This document shows, in pieces, positions 1 through 7,138 of a DNA stretch of 8,614 nt. The first letter of the stretch is position 1; every line of letters begins with the position of its first letter. Below the pieces are notes generated by a model. The model saw nothing but the letters and a program-made list of their open reading frames with translations. It was not told the DNA's origin and made no database searches. The translations under genes were made by a program, and so were the position numbers. This DNA comes from an uncultured Clostridia bacterium (GTDB lineage Bacteria; Bacillota_A; Clostridia; Oscillospirales; Ruminococcaceae), in contig CAMVPV010000036.1 of NCBI GenBank assembly GCA_947169455.1, positions 1 to 8,614 on the forward strand, in the 5' to 3' direction.

Positions 1-3000
1 AACCGGTCTATCATACGCTGCGCCTTATCAGGGGCGTGAGCACCGGCGATGAATACTTCATACTCGGCATCATCAATATCGACAAGCAGGTGCGGGAGGA
101 AATGGAAGCGGAGCGTCTCAGCAAGGAGCGCGAGATATATAATCAGATAGCCGGCAGCCTTGCGGAGCATTACGATACCATATATTATGTGGATATGGAG
201 ACCAACCGCTACTTTGAATTCTCCTCGCATCAGAATTACAAGGATCTGAACATACCTACCGTGGGCAGGGATTTCTTTGCGGAGAGCCGGAACAATATCC
301 TGACGGTCGTATATCCCGATGACCGTGAACTGGTCACGCAAATGCATTACAAGGAGCAGGTCATAAAAAACCTCGAACACAGGAGCACCTTCACCTTTGA
401 TTACCGCCTGCTCATGAACGGCAGACCACTGCATTACAGATATTACGAGATGTGGGCGAACGACCGCAAACATCTTATAGTCTGCATAGAAAATATAGAA
501 GATGAAGTCACTGTTGAAAGGGCGCTCGAAAAGAGCATCAAGAAGAGCGAGACCTACGCCCAGATAGCGGAGAGCCTTGCCTCTCACTATGATGTGATAT
601 ACTATGTAAATACATCGGATGACTCATACAGTGAGTTCACATCCAATACCATATTCGGTGATACCGAGCTGGATATAAGCGGAAATGATTTCTTTTCCGA
701 TGCATGGAAAAATGCCGAAAAGATCATCCATCCGCAGGACAAGGAAATGGTGCGCGGCGTCATAAACAAGGAGAATATCATAAACGCACTGAAAAGCCAG
801 AAGCAGTACAGTGCGGATTACCGCATGATGGTGAACAACAAGCCGCAATATACAAGGCTTACAGTTATGTGGTCGAGCGACCGCACACACTTCATCATAG
901 GTGTCGAGAACATCGACGAGCAGGTGAACAAGGAGCACGAGCAGGCGAAGGCGCTCAGCAGAGCGAACGAGATGGCGCGCCGCGACGAGCTGACCGGCAC
1001 AAAGAACAAGAACGCATATCAGGAGCTTGAAAGGACCGTACAGAACAATATCGCAGGCGGCGTTGACTATCTCAGGTTCGCTGTAGTGGTATGCGATATC
1101 AATAATCTGAAGGTCATAAACGATACGCAGGGGCATACGGCTGGCGATGAATATATCCGCTCTGCCTGCCGCATGATATGCCGCATTTTCTCGCACAGTC
1201 CCGTATTCCGCATAGGCGGCGATGAATTCGTCGTGTTCATGAGCGGCGCGGATTATCCGAACAGGAACGACCTGTTTGCACAGCTCCGTGCAGAGGTGCG
1301 TGAGAACTGCCGTCAGGGAAGCGGCGCTGTCGTTGCTTCGGGCATGGCAGAATTTGAACCCCTGAAGGACAAGAAGCTCGCGGACGTTTTCGAGCGCGCG
1401 GACAAGATAATGTACAGCAACAAGACCGCTTTGAAGGAGGCTGAACTCAACGAAGAAACCGGCGAGGCTGCGCGCGAGATAAACATGGTGGTGCCCCCGG
1501 AACGCAAGAGGCGGCTTGACGAGCTGTTCGAGGCGTTCACGGCAGTGGCTGACGGCACATACATATATGTTTGCGATATGCGCTACGATTTTTCACGCTG
1601 GTCGAAAACAGCAGTGGATACCTTCGGTCTGCCGTCGGAGTATATGTATTCGGCAGGCGACATCTGGGAGGAACGTATCCATCCGGATGACAGGAAAGCC
1701 TATCACAACGGGATACAGGATATTTTCAGCGGCGAGGATACCTCACACGATATGCTGTACCGCGCACGCAGACTGGACGGAGATTACAACGTCTGCACCT
1801 GCCGCGGCGTTGTCATAAGGAACGAAAACGGCGAACCTATCTACTTTGCGGGCTCGATAAGGAACCACGGCATACACAAGAACATAGATTCACTGACGGG
1901 ACTGCGCAGCCAGTACGGTTTCCTTGAGGATCTCCAGGTGAATATGCTGAAAAACACCCGCATGGTCGTATGCATGATAGGCATCGGGAAGTTCACAGAG
2001 GTAAATGCGGTATATGGATATCATTTCGGAAATGAGATACTCCAGCGGTTCGCAAGATATCTTTTTGAGCACGTAGAGGATAGAGGCGTGGTATATCGCC
2101 TCGACGGCACGAAATTTGCCGTTCTCAGCACAAAAGGCTCGGCAGAACAGGCGCGGGAAAGCTATGAGGATCTGCGCACGCACTTCCGAAAGGGCTTCAT
2201 CCTTAATGACAAGACAGTTATACTCGACCTCAACTGCGGTCTGCTCACGGTGGATAATTTCAGCGTCGATTACCAGACGGTATATACCTGCCTCAACTTT
2301 GCATACGGTGAATCGAAGCTCCGCAAGCAGGGTGACATGGTGGAATTCTACAATGACCTGAACGACGAGAACAAACAGCGCCTTGAAAAGCTCAACGCGA
2401 TAAGGGCGTCGATAATGGATGAATACCGCGGATTTTTCCTGATGTATCAGCCGGTAGTGGATGCGAACACCGAAAAGCTCATCGGTGCGGAGGCGCTGCT
2501 GCGCTGGAGAAATGACGAATACGGCACCGTGCCGCCCGACCACTTCATTCCCGTGCTGGAAAAGGATCCGCTGTTCTACGGGCTCGGCAAATGGATACTC
2601 GAAACTGCGATAGTCAGTGCGAAGAAGATACTGAAAAGCAATCCCGATTTCGTGATAAACGTGAACCTTTCCTACACGCAGCTCGAAAAGCCCGATTTTG
2701 TAGATATGGTGCTCGGAGTGCTGAAGCAGTACGATTATCCGGCAGAGCACCTCTGCCTGGAAATAACCGAGAGATGCCGTCTGCTGGATATGAGCCTGCT
2801 GAAAACGGTCATCGTCAACCTGCGCGGAAGGGGCGTGAAGATAGCGCTCGACGACTTCGGTACAGGCTTCTCGTCGGTGGGCGTGGTGAAGAACCTGCCG
2901 TTCGATATCATCAAGATAGACCGCAGCTTCGTGCTGAAGATAGAGGAGGACGAGAAGGAGCGCCAGCTGATATGGTATTTTGCGGGCGTGGCGAGCACAT

Positions 3001-3170
3001 TCGGCGCAAAGGTGTGCGTCGAGGGTATCGAAACGGCGGAAATGTGCGAGATACTGCGTCAGTACAGCATACAGAGCTTCCAGGGCTATTACTATGCAAA
3101 GCCGCTTGAATTCGATGCTTTCATGGATTGGACGGAAAAGAAGCTCAACGGCGGAACTACGGCTGAATGA
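1..3170 (+). CDS. Multi-PAS GGDEF/EAL cyclic-di-GMP signalling protein, 5' end missing
   Basis: This protein is predicted to make and/or break down the second messenger cyclic-di-GMP in response to PAS-sensed signals. The frame is open to the left edge with no stop, so the GTG at 36 is not the true start: residues before it continue a sensor repeat. Counting from 36, one PAS-like repeat ends near residue 30, and two related ones follow at about 33-170 and 172-312, both with the pattern QIAxSLAxHYDxIYYV and ending in a IxVENIxxxV-like strand plus a short coiled coil. The first GGDEF domain (about 315-475) has metal Asp354 and an intact GGDEF at 394-398, but no RxxD inhibitory site at the usual position. 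A PAS_3-like domain (about 490-615) follows. The second GGDEF (about 618-770) is degenerate: DGTKF at 690-694 and MIGIGKF where the metal Asp should be. The EAL domain (about 790-1035) keeps EALLRW (Glu819), NVNLS, EITE, DDFGTG, IKIDRSF, VEGIET and QGYYYAKPL, so phosphodiesterase activity is likely. No transmembrane helix is visible in this part. Confidence 0.93.
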   Translation, partial: PVYHTLRLIRGVSTGDEYFILGIINIDKQVREEMEAERLSKEREIYNQIAGSLAEHYDTIYYVDMETNRYFEFSSHQNYKDLNIPTVGRDFFAESRNNILTVVYPDDRELVTQMHYKEQVIKNLEHRSTFTFDYRLLMNGRPLHYRYYEMWANDRKHLIVCIENIEDEVTVERALEKSIKKSETYAQIAESLASHYDVIYYVNTSDDSYSEFTSNTIFGDTELDISGNDFFSDAWKNAEKIIHPQDKEMVRGVINKENIINALKSQKQYSADYRMMVNNKPQYTRLTVMWSSDRTHFIIGVENIDEQVNKEHEQAKALSRANEMARRDELTGTKNKNAYQELERTVQNNIAGGVDYLRFAVVVCDINNLKVINDTQGHTAGDEYIRSACRMICRIFSHSPVFRIGGDEFVVFMSGADYPNRNDLFAQLRAEVRENCRQGSGAVVASGMAEFEPLKDKKLADVFERADKIMYSNKTALKEAELNEETGEAAREINMVVPPERKRRLDELFEAFTAVADGTYIYVCDMRYDFSRWSKTAVDTFGLPSEYMYSAGDIWEERIHPDDRKAYHNGIQDIFSGEDTSHDMLYRARRLDGDYNVCTCRGVVIRNENGEPIYFAGSIRNHGIHKNIDSLTGLRSQYGFLEDLQVNMLKNTRMVVCMIGIGKFTEVNAVYGYHFGNEILQRFARYLFEHVEDRGVVYRLDGTKFAVLSTKGSAEQARESYEDLRTHFRKGFILNDKTVILDLNCGLLTVDNFSVDYQTVYTCLNFAYGESKLRKQGDMVEFYNDLNDENKQRLEKLNAIRASIMDEYRGFFLMYQPVVDANTEKLIGAEALLRWRNDEYGTVPPDHFIPVLEKDPLFYGLGKWILETAIVSAKKILKSNPDFVINVNLSYTQLEKPDFVDMVLGVLKQYDYPAEHLCLEITERCRLLDMSLLKTVIVNLRGRGVKIALDDFGTGFSSVGVVKNLPFDIIKIDRSFVLKIEEDEKERQLIWYFAGVASTFGAKVCVEGIETAEMCEILRQYSIQSFQGYYYAKPLEFDAFMDWTEKKLNGGTTAE

Positions 3171-3332
3171 CGGTCTGACATCTCATCCGCGCTCTTTGTA
3201 CGGCAAACGGCTGATAAATGCCTGACCGATACAGTTTCCGTTCAAAGCGGATGCGCCCCCCTCCCAAGGATGCTTCAGCCGCAGATAGCGGATCTATATG
3301 ACCATATATATATTATCCCGGAGTAGAATAAT

Positions 3333-5261
3333 ATGAAAATAAAAAAGACAGCGGCGCTGCTGTGCCTGCTGATGCTTGCCGGATGTGCGGGCGACCCGCC
3401 CACCGTGCAGATAAGCGAGACAGCAACAGTTACTACAGCCGCCGAGACTGTGACGGAGACAGAAGCCACCGTTTCACTTACCGTAACGGATTTTTCCGGG
3501 ACATTTTCAGAAGCACCGGAGACTTCTGCAGAAACAGCAGCGGAAACAGAAGCAGAACCGGCTGCAGAACCGGAACCGGTCAGGTTTGATACGGGCAGCG
3601 ATGTGATAGATTATCTTTCTATGGGCGAATGGTACGTGACCGATATGCGCACCGGCGATGACTACGCGCGCCTCCGCGTATGGGAGGACGGCAGCATTAT
3701 GGTCGAGCGCATAGAGGGCGGCAATGTCGCCAAAGGAAAGCTTGACATACCCGACCGCGAAGGCGGCGGTGCCCCGTACAATTTCGGCATCGTGCCGGAC
3801 GGTATAGCGGACTGGGCGCTCCCCGAAGGAGAGAGCGTTCCTGCGGACGGCGGCATGATGCACGGATATTTCCTGACAGGGAACGGTCTGGGCGAAGATA
3901 TGCTGTTCCTGCGCGATATGAACAACGGTACTATGTCTGTCCTTGACTATGCATTCTCCCCTCCCGATCATGTTCCCCCGCTGTACAGGAGCGACCACAC
4001 CGACTTCCTCATGCACAGAAAGACCTTGGCGGCGGAGACCCCCGCGGAAAAGGTCAGCGACGGCGAATTCTATGCATGGTGCTGGGAGCGCACCGAGAGC
4101 GGTCTGCTTCTGGAACCGGTCGAACTCCATGAAAACGAGACCGTAAATGAGGTGACGGACAGGAAATATCTCGCCGCAGAGATATACGCCCCGGAAGTGC
4201 CCATGCTTATAGAATATCCTGTGTCGGACAGGGCTATGAATGAAAATTATCTTTCGGGAAGATATCTCGGAAGAAAATATCCGCTGATGCTGTTCAGGGT
4301 ATTTACCGATGAGAACGGCGTTGTGCGTAAAATGGAGGAGCTCGACAATACATACGGGTTCCGCTACGACCTCGGCGGGATCCTTCCGGAATTTTCCTGC
4401 ACTGCCGATAGCTTTACTGTCGGCGGAAAGACATACGGGCTTGCCGATATCGCACAGGTCGCGAATTCATTTACCGAATGCACCGCCTGCGGCAGCCGTA
4501 TAATAATCGAGGGGCATTCAAATCCGCACAATTCCGAGTATATTATATACAACACCGACACCTGTGAATTCGAGGAGCCGATGTTCGGTGCCTGCCTTTC
4601 GTGGGTGGATGATGATATCAACACCTGCATCTACGCAATGTGGGAATCGCTGTACGACCGCGGCGGAAATGTGATAGCGACCGCCGGCGGAGAGATCATG
4701 GGCATAGACTACGCAGAGGACGGGAAAAGCGCCGTTTTAACGTGGTACGAGGACGAGGAAGAAAAGACCATGACCGTTGAGATACCCGCCGTAGATGACC
4801 GTGCGGTATATGCATATATGGATTTCCTGCGTTCGGGCACGGCGGCTGCATGGCAGAGGTTCGTGAAGTATGCACCCGAAAACGCCGTGATGTATATCAT
4901 AACCTCGCCGCCCGATGAGCTTCTGCGGTACGCCGGCGAGATAGAGCGCGGCGACGGCAGCGAAAATATCATGGCGATCTCACTGGCTGACAATGCCTGC
5001 GTGCGGCTGAACAGCGGAACGTACAATTTCGATGATCCGTCCGGCGCGCGCTGGCAGGATGTTGCCCGCGGCGAAGATCACTGGCTGAACAAGGGCGGCA
5101 GCATCGTGTTTGAAACTGTCATTCCCGAAGGTATCCCTTCGCAGTTCATAGAGCTGACCACTCCGGAATACAGCGTCGGGTGGGACGTTGCGGTGATATC
5201 CGGAAAAGATCCGATATGCAGTGAATTTGCAGTACAGACAGGAAACCCGCAGCTGAACTAA
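3333..5261 (+). CDS. Predicted lipoprotein of unknown function, 642 aa
   Basis: A lipid-anchored, exported protein whose function I do not recognise. The N-terminus is a lipoprotein signal: MKIKK, a hydrophobic stretch, then LAGC, with predicted lipidation at Cys18. Residues about 24-83 are a low-complexity Thr/Glu/Ala/Pro linker (repeated TETE, AETAAETEAEP), typical of a surface tether through a Gram-positive wall. The remaining ~560 residues look globular, soluble and beta-rich, with many Trp/Tyr/Asp/Gly. About eight cysteines are spread through the second half (an ECTACGS cluster, then TCEF, ACLSW, TCIY, NACV, PICSEF), so disulfides are possible. No catalytic motif could be assigned. The start is supported by GGAG at 3320-3323, nine bases before the ATG. 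It lies 162 bases after the GGDEF/EAL gene in the same direction; that gap has no clear terminator, and only a weak -10-like TATATG at 3295-3300, so co-transcription is possible. A strong hairpin follows its stop. Confidence 0.9.
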   Translation: MKIKKTAALLCLLMLAGCAGDPPTVQISETATVTTAAETVTETEATVSLTVTDFSGTFSEAPETSAETAAETEAEPAAEPEPVRFDTGSDVIDYLSMGEWYVTDMRTGDDYARLRVWEDGSIMVERIEGGNVAKGKLDIPDREGGGAPYNFGIVPDGIADWALPEGESVPADGGMMHGYFLTGNGLGEDMLFLRDMNNGTMSVLDYAFSPPDHVPPLYRSDHTDFLMHRKTLAAETPAEKVSDGEFYAWCWERTESGLLLEPVELHENETVNEVTDRKYLAAEIYAPEVPMLIEYPVSDRAMNENYLSGRYLGRKYPLMLFRVFTDENGVVRKMEELDNTYGFRYDLGGILPEFSCTADSFTVGGKTYGLADIAQVANSFTECTACGSRIIIEGHSNPHNSEYIIYNTDTCEFEEPMFGACLSWVDDDINTCIYAMWESLYDRGGNVIATAGGEIMGIDYAEDGKSAVLTWYEDEEEKTMTVEIPAVDDRAVYAYMDFLRSGTAAAWQRFVKYAPENAVMYIITSPPDELLRYAGEIERGDGSENIMAISLADNACVRLNSGTYNFDDPSGARWQDVARGEDHWLNKGGSIVFETVIPEGIPSQFIELTTPEYSVGWDVAVISGKDPICSEFAVQTGNPQLN

Positions 5262-5272
5262 CATAAAACAGT

Positions 5273-5316
5273 GGACCCCGCGTTTGTTACCGTATAGGAT
5301 AACAAACGCGGGGTCC
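5273..5316. terminator. Probable shared terminator between convergent genes
   Basis: A perfect 17-bp inverted repeat: the left arm GGACCCCGCGTTTGTTA (5273-5289) and its exact complement at 5300-5316 enclose a 10-base loop. It begins 11 bases after the lipoprotein stop and lies about 100 bases past the end of the convergent citrate synthase gene. The lower half of the stem is GC-rich. The tail on the plus strand is only moderately T-rich (GGCTTTGCTT); on the minus strand the stem is followed by ACTGTTTTATG. Position and stem strength fit a bidirectional terminator, though neither tail has a long uninterrupted T run. Confidence 0.8.
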
Positions 5317-5418
5317 GGCTTTGCTTGCCTAAAATATTTCCTGTACTTGTCCACATCAGAACGAACGGAGAGTGTTACGGTACAGCCGCCCGCCGTCGGA
5401 GGCACCCTGCCCGTCTGA

Positions 5419-6786
5419 TCATCTTTCGCTGATGGGGATATATTCGTGGTGCGGGCTGACGCTCTTGTACGCGGGACGGATTATTTTGCCCGCATTGTCG
5501 AGCTCCTCTATCCTGTGCGCCGACCACCCCGAAAGACGTGCTATCGCAAACAGCGGCGTGTAAAGCTCCTCGGGGATATTCAGCATACTATATACAAATC
5601 CGCTGTAGAAATCAACATTTGCGGAAACTCCCTTGTAAATATGGCGCTCCTTCGAGATGACCTCCGGCGCGAGCGTCTCGACCATATTATAAAGCGCGAG
5701 CTCCTTTTCCATATTCTTCTCCTTCGCAAGCTGAGAAACAAATCCTCGGAAAATGTTCGCGCGCGGGTCGGATATGGAATATACAGCGTGTCCCATGCCG
5801 TAGATGAGCCCCGAATGGTCGAACGCTTCCTTGTGGAGCAGCTTTGTGAGATATGCCGCCACCTCGTCCCTGTCTGTCCAGTCGGAGACATTCTTCTTCA
5901 TGTCATTGAACATCAGCGTTACCTTGATGTTCGCGCCGCCGTGCTTGGGTCCCTTCAGAGAGCCGAGCGCCGCCGATACTGCGGAATAGGTGTCCGTTCC
6001 CGAGGAGGTGACTACGTGCGTCGTGAAGCTGGAATTGTTTCCGCCGCCGTGCTCAGCGTGGAGCACCAGCGCAAGGTCGAGCACGCGCGCTTCAAGCTCG
6101 GTGAAGCTGCTGTCCGGGCGGAGCATATGCAGTATATTCTCCGCGGTGGAATATCCCGACTTCGGGCGTTGTATATAGAAGCTCTCGTTATCTATGAAGT
6201 ATCTCTTCGCGTGGTAGCTGTAAACCGCGATCAGCGGCATCAGCGCGATGAGTTCGAGCGACTGGCGCAGAACGTTTGCTATCGAAGTATTGTTCGGGTA
6301 ATCGTCATAGGAGAACAGCGAGAGTATGCCGCGGGAGAGATTGTTCATGATATCGCTGCTGGGAGATTTCATCACGATATCGCGCACGAATGCCGTGGGA
6401 AGCTGGCGGTAATCGGAGAGCAGCGCACAGAAATCATCGAGCTGTTCCTTGTTGGGCAGACTGCCGAAAAGCAGCAGATACGTGGTTTCCTCAAAACCGA
6501 AGCGGTGTTCGTCAATAAATCCGCGGACGATATCGTTGATATTGATCCCGCGGTAGAACAGCTTTCCTTCGCAGGGTATCATGTCGTTGTCCTCAACGAT
6601 ATACGATACTATCTCGGATATCTCGGTGAGACCCGCAAGCACTCCCTTTCCGCTTATGTCGCGGAGCCCGCGCTTGACATCGTATTTCGCATAGAGCTGC
6701 TGATCTATCTTTCCGCTTTCGGTGCACAGCTCTGCAAGCTCCTTTATCTTGGGTGTTACCTGTGAAAAACTGTAATGTGATGCCAT
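5419..6786 (-). CDS. gltA: Citrate synthase (si-type fold, clostridial long form)
   Basis: Condenses oxaloacetate and acetyl-CoA to citrate in the cytoplasm; in an anaerobe of this kind the likely role is supplying 2-oxoglutarate for glutamate. The start is ATG 6786, giving 455 aa. The in-frame ATG at 6795 touches the AAAGGAG ribosome binding site and cannot use it, whereas 6786 has a nine-base spacing. Counting from 6786, the catalytic triad is visible: His282 in GPKHGGAN, His333 in GMGHAVYS and Asp392 in NVDFYSG. Substrate-binding regions are HAEHGGGNNSSFT (about 244-256), DPRA with Arg342, and SGWSAHRIEE near 419-428. It is longer than the usual 370-430 aa because of an N-terminal extension of roughly 40-60 residues before YRGININDI. 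Methylcitrate synthase is an alternative within the same family that sequence alone cannot exclude; no prp genes are nearby. It is a single-gene unit with its own promoter, convergent with the lipoprotein gene and divergent from the membrane/XRE operon. Confidence 0.95.
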   Translation of the reverse strand: MASHYSFSQVTPKIKELAELCTESGKIDQQLYAKYDVKRGLRDISGKGVLAGLTEISEIVSYIVEDNDMIPCEGKLFYRGININDIVRGFIDEHRFGFEETTYLLLFGSLPNKEQLDDFCALLSDYRQLPTAFVRDIVMKSPSSDIMNNLSRGILSLFSYDDYPNNTSIANVLRQSLELIALMPLIAVYSYHAKRYFIDNESFYIQRPKSGYSTAENILHMLRPDSSFTELEARVLDLALVLHAEHGGGNNSSFTTHVVTSSGTDTYSAVSAALGSLKGPKHGGANIKVTLMFNDMKKNVSDWTDRDEVAAYLTKLLHKEAFDHSGLIYGMGHAVYSISDPRANIFRGFVSQLAKEKNMEKELALYNMVETLAPEVISKERHIYKGVSANVDFYSGFVYSMLNIPEELYTPLFAIARLSGWSAHRIEELDNAGKIIRPAYKSVSPHHEYIPISER

Positions 6787-6795
6787 AGTGCGCAT

Positions 6796-6802
6796 CTCCT
6801 TT
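6796..6802 (-). promoter_or_regulatory. Ribosome binding site deciding the citrate synthase start
   Basis: On the minus strand the sequence reads AAAGGAG, then ATGCGCACT, then ATG. The Shine-Dalgarno abuts the first ATG (6795) with zero spacing and lies nine bases before the second (6786), so initiation at 6786 is favoured. Confidence 0.85.
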
Positions 6803-6817
6803 CCAATAAAATCTATT

Positions 6818-6831
6818 ATATAAATTTATAT
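6818..6831. repeat. AT-only perfect palindrome in the citrate synthase leader
   Basis: ATATAAATTTATAT is a perfect 14-bp palindrome, located within the approximately 75-base 5' leader of citrate synthase and about 16 bases upstream of its ribosome binding site. It could be a protein-binding site or simply part of the AT-rich leader; with only A and T, chance palindromes are more likely here. Confidence 0.4.
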
Positions 6832-6865
6832 TCTTAACATTTATCAATAATTGTATAATAATTTC

Positions 6866-6894
6866 ATTATATCATATTTCTGAAGGTTAGTCAA
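6866..6894 (-). promoter_or_regulatory. Sigma-A promoter of citrate synthase
   Basis: On the minus strand the -35 is TTGACT (6894-6889), the spacer is exactly 17 bases, and the -10 is a perfect TATAAT (6871-6866). Transcription would start near 6859, giving a leader of about 75 bases before ATG 6786. The match is 11 of 12 to the housekeeping consensus, so strong expression is expected unless repressed. Confidence 0.85.
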
Positions 6895-6900
6895 CAGTTT

Positions 6901-6957
6901 GCAGAAAAAACTTATTGCGGTTATCCTGCACGATCAATGCTTTTCTGCACGAATCAT
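6901..6957. repeat. Direct and inverted repeats upstream of the citrate synthase promoter
   Basis: CTGCACGA occurs at 6926-6933 and again at 6945-6952, 19 bases apart, each followed by a TCA-containing stretch. GCAGAAAA (6901-6908) pairs exactly with TTTTCTGC (6941-6948). These lie about 40 to 100 bases upstream of the predicted citrate synthase start point, where activator or repressor sites often sit. No known regulator consensus was recognised, so a regulatory role is inference. Confidence 0.35.
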
Positions 6958-7015
6958 TCAAAAATGACCAATTCCCGCTGCAAAAGACTAAGCAGAAATG
7001 TTCACATAGCCAAAA

Positions 7016-7116
7016 GTGACAAAAACATCACTTTATGTCTTGACAACTCAAAATCCAGGTGATATAATTGTCACATCAGGTGATAAAAACATCACATATT
7101 GTGATGAATATATCAC
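7016..7116. promoter_or_regulatory. Operator array: four GTGAY-N6-RTCAC dyads
   Basis: Four 16-bp dyads are visible: GTGAC-AAAAAC-ATCAC (7016-7031), GTGAT-ATAATT-GTCAC (7059-7074), GTGAT-AAAAAC-ATCAC (7080-7095) and GTGAT-GAATAT-ATCAC (7101-7116). The last three start exactly 21 bp apart, and their six half-sites begin at 7059, 7070, 7080, 7091, 7101 and 7112, so 10-11 bp each, one per helical turn. The first dyad is 43 bp upstream of the second. Dyad 2 covers the -10 hexamer, dyad 1 is just upstream of the -35, and dyads 3 and 4 lie past the predicted start point. This arrangement fits cooperative repression. The most obvious candidate binder is the XRE regulator encoded two genes on (7613-7813), by inference only. 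Confidence 0.8.
7040..7068 (+). promoter_or_regulatory. Consensus sigma-A promoter of the membrane protein/XRE operon
   Basis: TTGACA (7040-7045), a 17-base spacer and TATAAT (7063-7068): a perfect 12 of 12 match to the housekeeping consensus. Transcription would begin near 7075, giving a leader of about 64 bases. Dyad 2 of the operator array occupies the -10, so a bound repressor would directly block polymerase. Confidence 0.92.
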
Positions 7117-7123
7117 TTGGCTG

Positions 7124-7130
7124 AAAGGAG
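7124..7130 (+). promoter_or_regulatory. Ribosome binding site deciding the membrane protein start
   Basis: AAAGGAG lies eight bases before ATG 7139. It selects this start over the GTG at 7016 in the same frame, which lies upstream of the promoter and inside operator dyad 1. Confidence 0.88.
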
Positions 7131-7138
7131 AGATCATT

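Noticed and set aside
1890..2750. 286-codon open frame on the minus strand
   Set aside because: Lies fully inside the GGDEF-2/EAL coding region, with no family motif and no promoter or ribosome binding site.
3272..3300. Promoter for the lipoprotein (TTCAGC-17-TATATG)
   Set aside because: The -35 matches only three of six bases and the area is AT-rich by chance; not strong enough to list as a feature.
3507..4130. 207-codon open frame on the minus strand
   Set aside because: Antisense to the lipoprotein; its Cys/Phe/Arg-rich end is just the complement of the low-complexity Thr/Glu linker.
5340..5385. CTGTAC...GTACAG inverted repeat between lipoprotein and citrate synthase genes
   Set aside because: Only 6-bp arms with a loop of more than 30 bases; expected by chance and next to a much stronger hairpin.
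5446..6765. Open frame of 439 codons on the plus strand opposite citrate synthase
   Set aside because: It is antisense to a clearly conserved enzyme, has no convincing ribosome binding site or promoter, and its Arg/Val/Leu-rich translation matches no protein family; it follows from codon bias of the real gene.
7016..7116. Short palindromes read as a CRISPR array or riboswitch
   Set aside because: The repeats are 16-bp dyads without unique spacers of 30 bases or so, and two of the four lie upstream of the transcription start, so neither CRISPR nor an RNA switch fits.
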